NCBI GenBank assembly: GCA_017882705.1
Contig: JADGOZ010000124.1
Span: 1 to 40,061 of the forward strand
Origin: Candidatus Nanopelagicales bacterium
GTDB lineage: Bacteria; Actinomycetota; Actinomycetes; S36-B12; CAIYMF01
Reading direction: 5' to 3'
DNA: 40,061 nt
The number at the start of each line of letters is the position of its first letter. Position 1 is the first letter of the stretch. The notes under the pieces were generated by a model. The model was not told where the DNA came from and did no database searches. It saw only the letters and a list, made by a program, of their open reading frames with translations. Shown here in pieces: positions 22,951 through 32,017 of this stretch. A program made the translations under genes and the position numbers.

Positions 22951-24039
22951 GTGACCGACGCCCTCGACCTCGCCGACCTCGTCGAGCGCATCGGGCTGCC
23001 CGACGCCGACGCGCACGCCGCGGGCGCCGCGCGCCAGGCCCGGCTCACCAAGCCCGCGGGCGCCCTCGGCCGGCTCGAGGAGCTCTCGCTGTGGCTCTGC
23101 TCGGTGCAGGGCGCCTGCCCGCCGAGGCCGCTCGACCGCGTGCGCGTCGTCCTGTTCGCGGGCGACCACGGCGTGGCGCGCACCGCGGCGACGAGCGCCT
23201 ACCCGCCCGAGGTCACCGCGCAGATGGTCCTCAACTTCCTCGCCGGCGGCGCCGCGGTGAACGTCCTCGCGAGGCAGAACGGTGCGAGCGTGCGCGTCGT
23301 CGACATGGCGGTCGACGCCGACTACGCCGAACTCGGCGCCGCCGTCCCCGACGACGTCACCCGCTATCGCGTACGCCGCTCCAGCGGGTCCATCGACCGC
23401 GAGGACGCGCTGACCCGCGAGCAGGCGGAGGAGGCGTTCCGCGCGGGGCTGCGCATCGCCGACGAGGAGGTCGACTCGGGCGCGGACCTCCTCATCCCGG
23501 GCGACATGGGGATCGGCAGCACGACGCCGTCGGCCGTGCTCGTCGGGCTGCTGTGCGGCATCGACCCCGCGCGCGTGGTCGGTCGCGGCACGGGCATCGA
23601 CGACGACACCTGGATGCGCAAGACGGCCGCGGTCCGTGACGCGATGCGCCGCGGCCGACCGCTGAAGGGCGACTCGATCGGGCTGCTCGCCGCCGTCGGC
23701 GGCGCGGACCTCGCGGCCACCACCGGGTTCCTCCTCGGTGCGGCCGCGCGGCGCACTCCGGTGCTGCTCGACGGCGTGGTCTCGTGCGCCGCCGCTCTGG
23801 TGGCGCACCGCATCGCGTTCCGGTCACGCGCGTGGTGGCTCGCCGGCACCCGCTCGACCGAGCCCGCCCAGCGCGCGGCGCTCGAGCGGCTCGACCTCGA
23901 CCCGATCGTCGACTACGGCCTCCGGCTCGGCGAGGGCACCGGGGCCCTCGTCGCGCTCCCGATCCTCGCCGCCGCCGGGTCGACCCTGCGCGAGATGGCG
24001 ACGTTCGACGAGGCCGGCGTCTCGGACCGCGAGAGCTGA
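22951..24039 (+). CDS. cobT: Nicotinate-nucleotide-dimethylbenzimidazole phosphoribosyltransferase
   Basis: 362 residues; makes alpha-ribazole 5'-phosphate from nicotinate mononucleotide and dimethylbenzimidazole, activating the lower ligand of B12. Motifs: [48 protein letters not shown], and near the C-terminus LGEGTGA with the catalytic Glu328. Start GTG 22951 with AGGAG eight bases upstream. It lies 69 bp after the CobU fusion, the only sizeable gap in the operon, and its stop overlaps the cobS start (TGATG). Normal length for the family. Confidence 0.96.
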   Translation: MTDALDLADLVERIGLPDADAHAAGAARQARLTKPAGALGRLEELSLWLCSVQGACPPRPLDRVRVVLFAGDHGVARTAATSAYPPEVTAQMVLNFLAGGAAVNVLARQNGASVRVVDMAVDADYAELGAAVPDDVTRYRVRRSSGSIDREDALTREQAEEAFRAGLRIADEEVDSGADLLIPGDMGIGSTTPSAVLVGLLCGIDPARVVGRGTGIDDDTWMRKTAAVRDAMRRGRPLKGDSIGLLAAVGGADLAATTGFLLGAAARRTPVLLDGVVSCAAALVAHRIAFRSRAWWLAGTRSTEPAQRAALERLDLDPIVDYGLRLGEGTGALVALPILAAAGSTLREMATFDEAGVSDRES

Positions 24040-24857
24040 TGCCCGACTCGCTGCGCCTCGCGCTCGGGACGCTCACGGCGGTCCGCGTGCCGGCGCCGCG
24101 CGTCGTCGACCGGAGGGTCGCCGGGCGCGCGATGCTGCTGGCGCCACTGGTCGGGGCACTGCTCGGCCTGGCCGCGGCGCTGGTGCTCGGCGTAGTCGGG
24201 CTGACGTCGGGCGAGGCGCGGACGCCCTCGGCGTTCGATCTGCTCGGCGCGCTGCTCGCGATCACGACGCTCGCGTGGCTCACCCGTGGCCTGCACCTCG
24301 ACGGGCTCGCCGACACCGTCGACGGGCTCGGGGTGAAGGGCCAGCACGACAGCGTGCGCGAGCGGCGGCTCGCGGTGATGCGCGAGCCCGAGGTCGGGGC
24401 CTTCGGGGTGGTCGCGATCGTGCTCGTGCTCGGGCTGCAGACCGTGGCGCTCACGGTGTGCGCGCTCGAGGGGTCCGGCACGGCGGGCGTCGTCGTGGCC
24501 GCCGCCGTCGGGCGGCTCGCGGCGACCTGGGCGTGCATCCCGGCGTACGCCTCGGCCCGCTCCGACGGGCTCGGCGCCGCGGTCGCCGGCAGCGTCGGGC
24601 GCACCGCCGCGGTGGCGATGACCCTCGCTGTGCTCGCCGGCACCGTGGTGCTCGGCGGCCTCGACGACGCGTCCCGGTCGCGGCAGGTCGTGCTCGTGGT
24701 CGGCGTGCTCGCGGGCCTGCTCGGCAGCACCGCCCTGCTGCGCCGCTGCGTCGCGCGGTTCGGCGGGATCACCGGCGACGTGCTCGGCGCGGTGGTCGAG
24801 GTGACGACGACGGTCGTGCTGGTCGTCGTCGCGCTGGGGCTCGGCCTGACCCGCTGA
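24039..24857 (+). CDS. cobS: Adenosylcobinamide-GDP ribazoletransferase (cobalamin synthase)
   Basis: 272 residues, an integral membrane enzyme that joins adenosylcobinamide-GDP with alpha-ribazole (phosphate) to complete the nucleotide loop. The metal-binding motif RGLHLDGLADTVDGLG is present around residues 84-100, followed by RRLAVMREPEVGAFGV, and GGITGDVLGA near the C-terminus. Several membrane helices fill the rest. ATG 24039 is read through TGATG from cobT. The product, cobalamin 5'-phosphate if alpha-ribazole phosphate is used, needs a phosphatase; no CobC is visible in the window. Confidence 0.94.
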   Translation: MPDSLRLALGTLTAVRVPAPRVVDRRVAGRAMLLAPLVGALLGLAAALVLGVVGLTSGEARTPSAFDLLGALLAITTLAWLTRGLHLDGLADTVDGLGVKGQHDSVRERRLAVMREPEVGAFGVVAIVLVLGLQTVALTVCALEGSGTAGVVVAAAVGRLAATWACIPAYASARSDGLGAAVAGSVGRTAAVAMTLAVLAGTVVLGGLDDASRSRQVVLVVGVLAGLLGSTALLRRCVARFGGITGDVLGAVVEVTTTVVLVVVALGLGLTR

Positions 24858-24858
24858 C

Positions 24859-24874
24859 CGCGGGCGGTCCCGCG
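24859..24874. terminator. Short hairpin between convergent cobS and gcvT
   Basis: Arms CGCGGG / CCCGCG with a four-base loop, one base after the cobS stop and eight bases before the gcvT stop. Short and without a T tract, so a weak candidate. Confidence 0.35.
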
Positions 24875-24881
24875 CCGGACG

Positions 24882-25994
24882 TCAGCGAGTGGAGCGGTCC
24901 ACGAACGGCGGTGTGGTCACGCCGAAGCGCGCCGGGCGACCGCGGACGTCGACCAGCACCTCGTCGCCGTCGTCCAGCCCGGCGGCCGTCGAGAGCAGCG
25001 CGAGCGCGATCCCGACCTTGAGCGTCGGCGAGAAGGTGCCGCTCGTGATCTCGCCCAGGGGCGCGCCGTCGGCGTCGGTGACCTGCATGTGCGCGCGCGG
25101 GATCGCACGCTCGAGCGACACGAGGCCGACCGAGCGCCGGGCCGGGCCGGCCTCCTTCTCCGCGACGAGCGCGTCGCGCCCGTGGAAAGCAGGCTTCTTC
25201 CAGCCCACGGCCCAGCCCGCGCGCGCCTGGACGGGTGTGATGTCGAGCGAGAGGTCCTGGCCGTGCAGCGGGTAGCCCATCTCGGTGCGCAGGGTGTCGC
25301 GTGCGCCGAGACCGCACGGCAGCACGCCGTACGCCGCGCCCCTGTCCATCAGCTCGTCCCACACGCCCTCGGCGCTCCCCCACGGCACGACGAGCTCGTA
25401 GCCGTGCTCGCCGGTGTAGCCGGTGCGGCAGACGGTGATCGGCTCGCCGCCGTGCTCGGTCGGCGCGAACGCCATGTAGTCGAGGTCCGTGGGCAGGCCG
25501 AGGTCAGCGAGGAGTGCGGCCGACTTCGGGCCCTGGACGGCGAGGACCGCGTAGTCGTGGTGCAGGTCGTCGACCGAGATCCCCTCCGGCGCGGCCGCGC
25601 GCAGGACGCGGACGACCTCCGGTGTGTTCGCGGCGTTGGGGATGAGGAACACGTCGTCGTCGCTGCGGAGGTAGGCGATGAGGTCGTCGACCACGCCGCC
25701 GGAGTCCGTGCAGAGCAGGGTGTACTGCGCCTTGCCGGGGGCGATGCGGTCCAGGGAGTTGGTGAGGACCGAGTCGAGGAACGCACGGGCGCCCGGTCCG
25801 GTGACCGAGGCCTTGCCGAGGTGCGAGACGTCGAAGACGCCGACCCGCTCGCGGACCGCCGTGTGCTCCGCGACGACCCCGCCGCCGGCGTACTCGAGCG
25901 GCATCGACCAGCCGCCGAAGTCGCCGAGCTTGGCGCCGAGCGCCTCGTGACGCGCGTGCAGCGGGGACAGGAGAGGGGTCTCGGAGTCGCTCAT
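24882..25994 (-). CDS. gcvT: Glycine cleavage system T protein (aminomethyltransferase)
   Basis: 370 residues from ATG 25994 ([20 protein letters not shown]). Motifs: [73 protein letters not shown]. It transfers the methylene of lipoyl-bound aminomethyl to tetrahydrofolate, releasing ammonia. An upstream in-frame extension to 26084 is rejected because TAGGTT (26002-26007, minus strand) ends seven bases before ATG 25994, a leaderless start. The P, H and L genes of the system are not in this window except a dihydrolipoyl dehydrogenase, which could serve as L protein. Divergent from pepA. Confidence 0.95.
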   Translation of the reverse strand: MSDSETPLLSPLHARHEALGAKLGDFGGWSMPLEYAGGGVVAEHTAVRERVGVFDVSHLGKASVTGPGARAFLDSVLTNSLDRIAPGKAQYTLLCTDSGGVVDDLIAYLRSDDDVFLIPNAANTPEVVRVLRAAAPEGISVDDLHHDYAVLAVQGPKSAALLADLGLPTDLDYMAFAPTEHGGEPITVCRTGYTGEHGYELVVPWGSAEGVWDELMDRGAAYGVLPCGLGARDTLRTEMGYPLHGQDLSLDITPVQARAGWAVGWKKPAFHGRDALVAEKEAGPARRSVGLVSLERAIPRAHMQVTDADGAPLGEITSGTFSPTLKVGIALALLSTAAGLDDGDEVLVDVRGRPARFGVTTPPFVDRSTR

Positions 25995-26001
25995 GTCGAG
26001 G

Positions 26002-26007
26002 AACCTA
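26002..26007 (-). promoter_or_regulatory. -10 hexamer TAGGTT for gcvT
   Basis: Minus-strand TAGGTT followed by CCTCGAC and ATG 25994. Leaderless geometry. Confidence 0.5.
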
Positions 26008-26058
26008 CCCAGTCGGACCGGTCGCTGCCTGCGGGCGGCAGCGACGAGTCGTGCGGGG

Positions 26059-26093
26059 TAGGTTGCTCGGGACATCCCGAGCACCCGAGGAGA
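26059..26093 (+). promoter_or_regulatory. pepA promoter and leader hairpin
   Basis: TAGGTT (26059-26064) as -10 is followed at once by a perfect 7-bp hairpin GCTCGGG-ACAT-CCCGAGC (26065-26082) and then the ribosome site GAGGAGA (26087-26093) and GTG 26100. The hairpin lies in the early leader or over the start of transcription and could be an operator or an RNA stabiliser. Confidence 0.45.
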
Positions 26094-26099
26094 TCCACC

Positions 26100-27614
26100 G
26101 TGACGACGCTCTCCCTGTCGTCGGCCGACGCCGCGACCCTGCCCACCGACGTCCTGGTCGTCGCCACCGCCCCGGCGGGTGGCCGCAAGAAGAGCGCCGT
26201 CCTCGTCGGGCCTGCGACCTCGTTGAAGGCCGCGCCCAAGCGCCGGCTCGAGGAGTCCCTCACCGCGCTCGGTGCCACGGGCAAGGTCGGCGACCTCGTC
26301 CGGGTCCCGGGGGCCGGCATCGCGGCCGCCCCTGTCGTGCTGGCCGTCGGCCTGGGCGACGGCCCGTGGACCGAGGAGGCACTCCGCCGTGCCGCGGCGG
26401 TGGCGCTCCGCTCGCTCGCCGGCAACCGCCGAGCCCTCGTCGCGCTACCCACCGAGACGTCCGCCGCACTCGAGGCCGTGGGTCAGGGCGCCCTGCTCGG
26501 TGCGTACGCCTTCCACACCTACCGCGTCGACAGCAGGTCCGCCCAGAAGTCGCCCGTCGACCGCATCGCGCTTCAGGTCGCCGACGCGAAGGACGCGGCC
26601 AGCGTCGCCGCCGTCGCCCGCGCCAAGGCCATCGCCGGCGCGGTCAACCTCGCCCGCGACCTCGTGAACACCCCCGCGGGCGACATGGTTCCGACCGACG
26701 TCGAGGCGGCGGCCATCGCCGCGGCGTACGGCCTGCCGATCGACATCGAGGTCCTCGACGAGAACCAGCTCGCTGAGGGCGGTTACGGCGGCATCCTGGG
26801 TGTCGGCAAGGGCTCGGCCAACCCGCCCCGCCTCGTGCGCCTCGCCTACCGCCCCGAGGGCGCCACCGCGCACGTCGCGCTCGTCGGGAAGGGCATCACG
26901 TTCGATACCGGCGGCATCTCGATCAAGCCCTCGCTCAACCTGCACGAGATGAAGAGCGACATGGGCGGCGCCGCCGCTGTCCTTGCGGCCACCGTCGCGG
27001 TGGCCAGGCTGGGCGTCCCGGTGAACGTCACGACGTACCTCTGCCTGGCCGAGAACATGCCGAGCGGCACGGCCCAGCGCCCCGGCGACGTGCTCACGAA
27101 CTACGGCGGCAAGACCGTCGAGGTCCTCGACACCGACGCCGAGGGCCGCCTCGTCCTCGGTGACGGTCTCGTCCGCGCACAGGAGGACAAGCCCGACGTC
27201 ATCATCGACGTCGCCACGCTCACCGGCGCCCAGGGCGTCGCGCTCGGCGCCCGCACCAGCGGCATCATGGCCAACGACGACGACCTGCGCTCGGCGATCC
27301 ACCGCGCGGCCGACCGGGTCGGCGAGCCGATGTGGCCGATGCCGCAGCCCGAGGAGGCCCGCGCCGGCTTCGACAGCACCGTCGCCGACCTCACCAACAT
27401 CCCCACGGTCAACCGTGCTCTCGGCGGCATGATGTCGGCCTCGGTCTTCCTCGGCGAGTACATCAAGAAGGGCCAGCGCTGGGCGCACCTCGACATCGCC
27501 CGCCCGGCGTTCAACACCGGCGGCGCGCACGGCTACACCCCCACCGGCGGCACCGGCCACTCGGTCCGGACCCTGGTCCAGGTCGCCGAGGACGCCGCCG
27601 CCGGCCCGATCTAG
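26100..27614 (+). CDS. pepA: Leucyl aminopeptidase (M17)
   Basis: 504 residues; a hexameric two-metal aminopeptidase that removes N-terminal residues from peptides. The C-terminal catalytic domain has [28 protein letters not shown], the signature [14 protein letters not shown] (Asn of the usual NTDAEGRL replaced by Asp) and DVATLTGAQ. The N-terminal domain (about 1-170) is the usual variable one. Start GTG 26100 with GAGGAGA upstream; the longer frame from 25089 is antisense to gcvT and rejected. Divergent from gcvT. A strong terminator follows. The mycobacterial counterpart is PepB (Rv2213) at the equivalent place. Confidence 0.95.
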   Translation: MTTLSLSSADAATLPTDVLVVATAPAGGRKKSAVLVGPATSLKAAPKRRLEESLTALGATGKVGDLVRVPGAGIAAAPVVLAVGLGDGPWTEEALRRAAAVALRSLAGNRRALVALPTETSAALEAVGQGALLGAYAFHTYRVDSRSAQKSPVDRIALQVADAKDAASVAAVARAKAIAGAVNLARDLVNTPAGDMVPTDVEAAAIAAAYGLPIDIEVLDENQLAEGGYGGILGVGKGSANPPRLVRLAYRPEGATAHVALVGKGITFDTGGISIKPSLNLHEMKSDMGGAAAVLAATVAVARLGVPVNVTTYLCLAENMPSGTAQRPGDVLTNYGGKTVEVLDTDAEGRLVLGDGLVRAQEDKPDVIIDVATLTGAQGVALGARTSGIMANDDDLRSAIHRAADRVGEPMWPMPQPEEARAGFDSTVADLTNIPTVNRALGGMMSASVFLGEYIKKGQRWAHLDIARPAFNTGGAHGYTPTGGTGHSVRTLVQVAEDAAAGPI

Positions 27615-27617
27615 GAC

Positions 27618-27659
27618 GACGGGCGCGAGGCCGTCCCTCCGGGCGGCCTCGCGCCCGTC
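27618..27659 (+). terminator. Strong terminator after pepA
   Basis: Perfect 16-bp arms, left 27618-27633 and right 27644-27659, with a ten-base loop; it begins three bases after the pepA TAG. It isolates pepA from lpdA. Confidence 0.85.
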
Positions 27660-27766
27660 GCTCACCCCTGGTCACGAACCTGTCACGGGGGTGAAAGACT
27701 GTCCCCCGCGTTCCGCATCCGGGGCGCGCTCGTCCGTCCGACCACCCGCACCCACGAGGAGCGCCC

Positions 27767-29146
27767 GTGTCCGGCACCCAGTTCGATCTCGTCATCCTCG
27801 GCGGCGGGAGCGGCGGCTACGCCGCTGCGCTGCGCGGCTCCCAGCTCGGCCTGTCGGTCGCTCTGGTGGAGAAGGACAAGCTCGGGGGCACCTGCCTGCA
27901 CTACGGCTGCATCCCGACCAAGGCGCTGCTGCACGCGGCCGAGGTCGCCGACTCCGCTCGCGAGTCGTCGCACATCGGGGTGAACGCGACGCTGGAGAGC
28001 ATCGACCTGGTGAAGGTCAACGCCTACCGCGAGGGCGTCGTCTCCCGCCTCTACAAGGGCCTCCAGGGTCTGGTGAAGTCCCGCGCGGTGACCCTGATCG
28101 AGGGCACCGGGCGTCTGACCTCGCCGACGACCGTGGATGTCGCGGGTACGACGTACACCGCCACCAAGGGCGTCATCCTGGCCACCGGCTCGTACGCCCG
28201 CAGCCTGCCCGGCCTCGAGATCGGCGGGCGGGTGATCACGTCCTACGAGGCGCTCGACCTCGAGACGGTCCCGGCGAAGGTGATCGTGCTCGGCGGCGGC
28301 GTCATCGGCGTGGAGTTCGCGTCGGTGTGGAAGTCCTTCGGCGCCGACGTCACCATCGTCGAGGCGCTCCCCCGGCTCGTGCCCAACGAGGACGAGGCGT
28401 GCTCGAAGGCGCTGGACCGTGCGTTCCGCAAGCGCGGCATCGCCGCGAAGGTCGGCGTGCGGTTCGCGGGCGTCACGCAGTCGGACACCGGCGTGGTCGT
28501 CTCCCTCGAGGACGGCACCACGCTCGAGGCCGACCTGCTGCTCGTCGCCGTCGGTCGCGGTCCGAACGCCGGGGGGATGGGCTTCGAGGAGGTCGGCGTC
28601 GCGATGGACCGCGGCTTCGTCCTGACCAACGACCGCCTGTCGACCAACGTGCCCGGCGTCTACGCCGTCGGCGACATCGTCCCCGGCCTGCAGCTCGCGC
28701 ACCGCGGGTTCGCCCAGGGCATCTTCGTCGCCGAGGAGATCGCCGGCCTCAACCCCCACGTCATCGACGAGGCGGGCATCCCGCGGGTCACCTACTGCGA
28801 GCCCGAGGTCGCGTCCGTCGGCCTCACCCAGGCCCAGGCCACCGAGAAGTACGGCGCCGAGCGCGTCGAGGCCTACGAGTACAACCTCGGCGGCAACGGC
28901 AAGTCGCAGATCCTCGGCACCACCGGGTTCATCAAGCTGGTGCGCGAGAAGGACGGCCCCGTCGTCGGTGTCCACATGGTCGGCGCCCGCGTCGGCGAGC
29001 TCATCGGCGAGGGCCAGCTCGTCGTCAACTGGGAGGCCTACCCCGAGGACGTCGCCACCCTCATCCACGCGCACCCCACCCAGAACGAGGCGTTCGGCGA
29101 GGCCTTCCTCGCCCTGGCCGGCAAGCCCCTGCACGCGCACAGCTGA
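27767..29146 (+). CDS. lpdA: Dihydrolipoyl dehydrogenase (E3)
   Basis: 459 residues; FAD flavoprotein that reoxidises dihydrolipoyl groups with NAD. FAD-binding [13 protein letters not shown] at the N-terminus, the redox disulfide in [13 protein letters not shown] (Cys43, Cys48), NAD-binding [17 protein letters not shown], the second FAD contact YAVGDI, and the catalytic [10 protein letters not shown] with its His near the C-terminus. Start GTG 27767 with GAGGAG five bases upstream. The E2 acyltransferase gene follows 70 bp later and is probably co-transcribed, so this E3 likely serves a 2-oxoacid dehydrogenase, perhaps glycine cleavage too. Confidence 0.97.
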   Translation: MSGTQFDLVILGGGSGGYAAALRGSQLGLSVALVEKDKLGGTCLHYGCIPTKALLHAAEVADSARESSHIGVNATLESIDLVKVNAYREGVVSRLYKGLQGLVKSRAVTLIEGTGRLTSPTTVDVAGTTYTATKGVILATGSYARSLPGLEIGGRVITSYEALDLETVPAKVIVLGGGVIGVEFASVWKSFGADVTIVEALPRLVPNEDEACSKALDRAFRKRGIAAKVGVRFAGVTQSDTGVVVSLEDGTTLEADLLLVAVGRGPNAGGMGFEEVGVAMDRGFVLTNDRLSTNVPGVYAVGDIVPGLQLAHRGFAQGIFVAEEIAGLNPHVIDEAGIPRVTYCEPEVASVGLTQAQATEKYGAERVEAYEYNLGGNGKSQILGTTGFIKLVREKDGPVVGVHMVGARVGELIGEGQLVVNWEAYPEDVATLIHAHPTQNEAFGEAFLALAGKPLHAHS

Positions 29147-29216
29147 CCCTGCTCGAAAGGCACGTCGCCCGTACGGCGACGAGCCTCGCGTCCGCCCGAT
29201 AGCGAAGGAAACGGCC

Positions 29217-30980
29217 ATGTCGACCTCCGTCACGATGCCCATGCTCGGCGAGAGCGTCACCGAGGGCACGGTCACCCGCTGGCTCAAGCAGGTCGGCGAC
29301 ACCGTCGCGGTCGACGAGCCGCTGCTCGAGGTCTCCACCGACAAGGTCGACACCGAGATCCCCTCGCCCGTCGCGGGCGTGCTGCTCTCCATCGCGGCAC
29401 CCGAGGACGCGGTCGTCCCGGTCGGCGGCGAGCTCGGCGTCATCGGTGCGGCCGACGAGTCCGTCGCTGCGCCCGCGCCCGCAACTCCGGCCGCCCCCGC
29501 CCCGGTCGTCGAGGCGCCCGCCGCCCCCGCCCCCTTCGTCGCCACGCCGCCTGCGCCCGCTGCCCCGGCACCCGTCGTCGAGGCACCCGTCGCCGCCGCG
29601 CCGGCCGCCCCCGCCACCGGTGGTGCCGCGACCGCGGTCGTCCTGCCGGCGCTCGGCGAGAGCGTCACCGAGGGCACGGTCACGCGCTGGCTCAAGGCCG
29701 TCGGCGACTCCGTCGCCGTCGACGAGCCGCTCGTGGAGATCTCCACCGACAAGGTCGACACCGAGCTCCCCTCCCCGGTGGCCGGCACCCTGCTCGAGAT
29801 CACCGTCGGGGAGGACCAGGTCGTCGCGGTCGGCGCCACCCTCGGCCGCATCGGCGCCGTCGGTGCCGCTGCCCCCGCCGCGCCGGCCGCTCCCGTCGCC
29901 CCCGCGGCCCCGACTGCTCCTACTCCTCCGGCCGCCCCGGTCGCCCCTGCCCCGGCACCGGTGCCCACCTCCGCTCCCGCGGCCGCACCCGCTCCGGCTG
30001 CGCCGGCAGCCGCCGCTCCCGCAGCCGCGGCTCCCGCAGCCGCGGCCGTCGCCGAGGCGTCGGACTCCTACGTCACGCCGCTCGTGCGCAAGCTCGCGGC
30101 GGACAACGGCGTCGACCTCGCGACGGTGACCGGCACCGGTGTCGGCGGTCGGATCCGCAAGTCCGACGTCCTCGCCGCCGCGGCGCAGGCCACCCCCGCC
30201 CCGGCTCCGGCCATCGCTGCCGCTGCCGCCCCGGCGGCTGCCGCCGCGGCCTCGCCGCTGCGCGGACGCACCGAGAAGATGACCCGCCTGCGCAAGGTCA
30301 TCGCCGAGCGCATGGTCGAGTCTCTGCAGACCTCCGCCCAGCTCACGACCGTGATCGAGGTCGACGTCACCCGCATCTCGATGCTGCGCCAGAAGGTGAA
30401 GAAGAACTTCGAGGCGACCGAGGGAGTGAAGCTCTCGTTCCTCCCGTTCTTCGCCAAGGCGTCCGTCGAGGCGCTCAAGCAGTTCCCGCAGCTCAACGCC
30501 TCGATCGACATGGCTGCGGGCACGGTGACCTACCACGAGGGCGAGCACCTCGGCATCGCCGTCGACACCGAGCGCGGTCTGCTCGTGCCGGTCATCCGCG
30601 ACGCGGGAGACCTCAACATCGGCGGCATCGCGCGCAAGGTGGCCGACCTCGCCGAGCGCACCCGCACGAACAAGGTCAGCCCGGACGAGCTCTCCGGCGG
30701 CACGTTCATGATCACCAACACCGGCAGCCGCGGTGCCCTGTTCGACACCCCGATCATCAACCAGCCGCAGGTCGCGATCCTGGGCACCGGCGCGGTCGTG
30801 AAGCGCCCCGTCGTCGTCACCGACGAGACCGGCTCGGACTCGATCGCGGTGCGCTCGATGGTCTACCTCGCGCTGTCCTACGACCACCGTCTCGTCGACG
30901 GCGCCGACGCCGCCCGCTTCCTGGTCGCCGTGAAGACCCGTCTCGAGGACGGCTCCTTCGACGGCGAGCTGGGAGTCTGA
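29217..30980 (+). CDS. sucB: 2-oxoacid dehydrogenase E2, dihydrolipoamide acyltransferase with two lipoyl domains
   Basis: 587 residues from ATG 29217 (GAAGGA seven bases upstream). Two lipoyl domains, about 1-78 and 138-215, each with the STDKVDTE loop: lipoylated lysines Lys43 and Lys179. Long Ala/Pro linkers separate them. A peripheral subunit-binding domain begins near residue 285 ([17 protein letters not shown], then [14 protein letters not shown]). The catalytic domain ends with SYDHRLVDG, His557 and Asp561 being the active residues. The layout equals mycobacterial DlaT (Rv2215), which serves pyruvate dehydrogenase; the common name sucB is used but the acyl group is not certain. No E1 gene is nearby. 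Confidence 0.95.
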   Translation: MSTSVTMPMLGESVTEGTVTRWLKQVGDTVAVDEPLLEVSTDKVDTEIPSPVAGVLLSIAAPEDAVVPVGGELGVIGAADESVAAPAPATPAAPAPVVEAPAAPAPFVATPPAPAAPAPVVEAPVAAAPAAPATGGAATAVVLPALGESVTEGTVTRWLKAVGDSVAVDEPLVEISTDKVDTELPSPVAGTLLEITVGEDQVVAVGATLGRIGAVGAAAPAAPAAPVAPAAPTAPTPPAAPVAPAPAPVPTSAPAAAPAPAAPAAAAPAAAAPAAAAVAEASDSYVTPLVRKLAADNGVDLATVTGTGVGGRIRKSDVLAAAAQATPAPAPAIAAAAAPAAAAAASPLRGRTEKMTRLRKVIAERMVESLQTSAQLTTVIEVDVTRISMLRQKVKKNFEATEGVKLSFLPFFAKASVEALKQFPQLNASIDMAAGTVTYHEGEHLGIAVDTERGLLVPVIRDAGDLNIGGIARKVADLAERTRTNKVSPDELSGGTFMITNTGSRGALFDTPIINQPQVAILGTGAVVKRPVVVTDETGSDSIAVRSMVYLALSYDHRLVDGADAARFLVAVKTRLEDGSFDGELGV

Positions 30981-31025
30981 CGTCGTCGTATGGCGGCGGG
31001 ACCTGACGACCGCCAGACTCGGGTC

Positions 31026-31931
31026 ATGACCGTCGTCGTCGCCGGCTCGTCCGGACTCATCGGCACCGCCCTGCTCGCCTCGCTCCGCGCGGACGGGCAC
31101 GAGGTCGTCCGACTCGTACGCCGCGAGACGGGGGACGCTCACGAGGTGACGTGGTCGCCCGAGCTCGGCGCTCGCGGAGCCACCCCCGAGCTGCGCGCCG
31201 CGCTCGAGGGCGCCGACGCCGTCATCAACCTCGCCGGCGCACCGGTGGCCGGTCGCCGCTGGAACGACGCCTACAAGCGCGAGATCCTCGACTCCCGCGT
31301 CGCCGCGACGACCTGCCTCGCGACTGCGATCGCCGAGACCACGGACCACCCGAAGGTCTTCGTGTCGGCGTCCGCGAGCGGCATCTACGGGGACACCGGC
31401 CCGGAGGCCGCCGGCGAGGACGCACCCTCGGGCCAGACGTTCCTCGCCCGGGTCTGCACCGCCTGGGAGCTCGCGGCCCAGCCGGCGCGCGACGCCGGCG
31501 TCCGCGTCGCCCACCCGCGCACCGGCCTCGTCGCCGACCGGCACGAGGGGGCGTTCGGCAAGCTGCTCCCCGTCGTGCGCGCCGGCATCGGCGGCCGCCT
31601 CGGCTCCGGCAAGCAGTGGTGGTCGGTCATCTCGCTGCGCGACGAGGTCGCCGGCATCCGCCACCTCGTCGACGACGGGTCGCTCGTGGGACCGTTCAAC
31701 TTCGCCGCGCCCGAGCAGGTCACCAACCGCGACCTCACCGACCGCCTCGGCTCCGCGCTGCACCGACCGACGCTGGCGATGGTCCCCGGCTTCGCGCTCA
31801 AGATCGTCCTCGGGGACTTCGCCGAGGAGCTGCTCATCGACCAGCGCATGTCACCGGCGCGGCTGCTCGCGAGCGGCTTCGAGTTCCACGACCCGACGGT
31901 CGACGCCGTCATCGCCGACCTCCTCGGATAG
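31026..31931 (+). CDS. TIGR01777-family epimerase (SDR superfamily)
   Basis: 301 residues from ATG 31026: nucleotide-binding GSSGLIGTALL, VINLAGAPVAGRRW, the active-site region SASASGIYGDTG, RTGLVADRHEGAFGKLLP and the SDR C-terminal domain with MSPARLLASGF. TIGR01777 proteins are NAD(P)-binding SDR relatives of unknown substrate. CAGACT ends six bases before the ATG (possible leaderless start); an alternative ATG at 30990 adds 12 unconserved residues. In mycobacteria the homologue (Rv2216) also lies between the E2 gene and lipB; here a block of five genes and a pseudogene has been set between this gene and lipB. Confidence 0.9.
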   Translation: MTVVVAGSSGLIGTALLASLRADGHEVVRLVRRETGDAHEVTWSPELGARGATPELRAALEGADAVINLAGAPVAGRRWNDAYKREILDSRVAATTCLATAIAETTDHPKVFVSASASGIYGDTGPEAAGEDAPSGQTFLARVCTAWELAAQPARDAGVRVAHPRTGLVADRHEGAFGKLLPVVRAGIGGRLGSGKQWWSVISLRDEVAGIRHLVDDGSLVGPFNFAAPEQVTNRDLTDRLGSALHRPTLAMVPGFALKIVLGDFAEELLIDQRMSPARLLASGFEFHDPTVDAVIADLLG

Positions 31932-31934
31932 CGC

Positions 31935-31995
31935 CGCTTCCCTGCCTGAATCCTCGGAAACGGTGAGGTTCTCCACGGATTCGGGCAGGGAAGCG
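31935..31995. repeat. Large inverted repeat between convergent genes
   Basis: Arms of 19 bp (31935-31953 and 31977-31995) pair at every position, one as a U-G wobble, with a 23-base loop that contains a small CCTC/GAGG option. It begins four bases after the epimerase stop and ends 22 bases before the pseudokinase stop. It could be a bidirectional terminator, but it is AT-richer and longer than the other terminators here and resembles an intergenic repeat element. Confidence 0.7.
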
Positions 31996-32017
31996 ACCCG
32001 GCCAGCGGCTGGACGGA

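Noticed and set aside
29217-29880. Internal duplication in the E2 gene read as a tandem repeat element
   Set aside because: It is the normal presence of two lipoyl domains in actinobacterial E2 proteins.
27683-29968. Minus-strand open frame of 761 codons opposite lpdA and sucB
   Set aside because: Shadow of well-identified genes; Ala/Gly/Thr repeats mirror the lipoyl linkers.
29061-31763. Minus-strand open frame of 900 codons opposite sucB
   Set aside because: Low-complexity Gly/Arg/Asp translation produced by the Ala/Pro linker codons of the E2 gene on the other strand.
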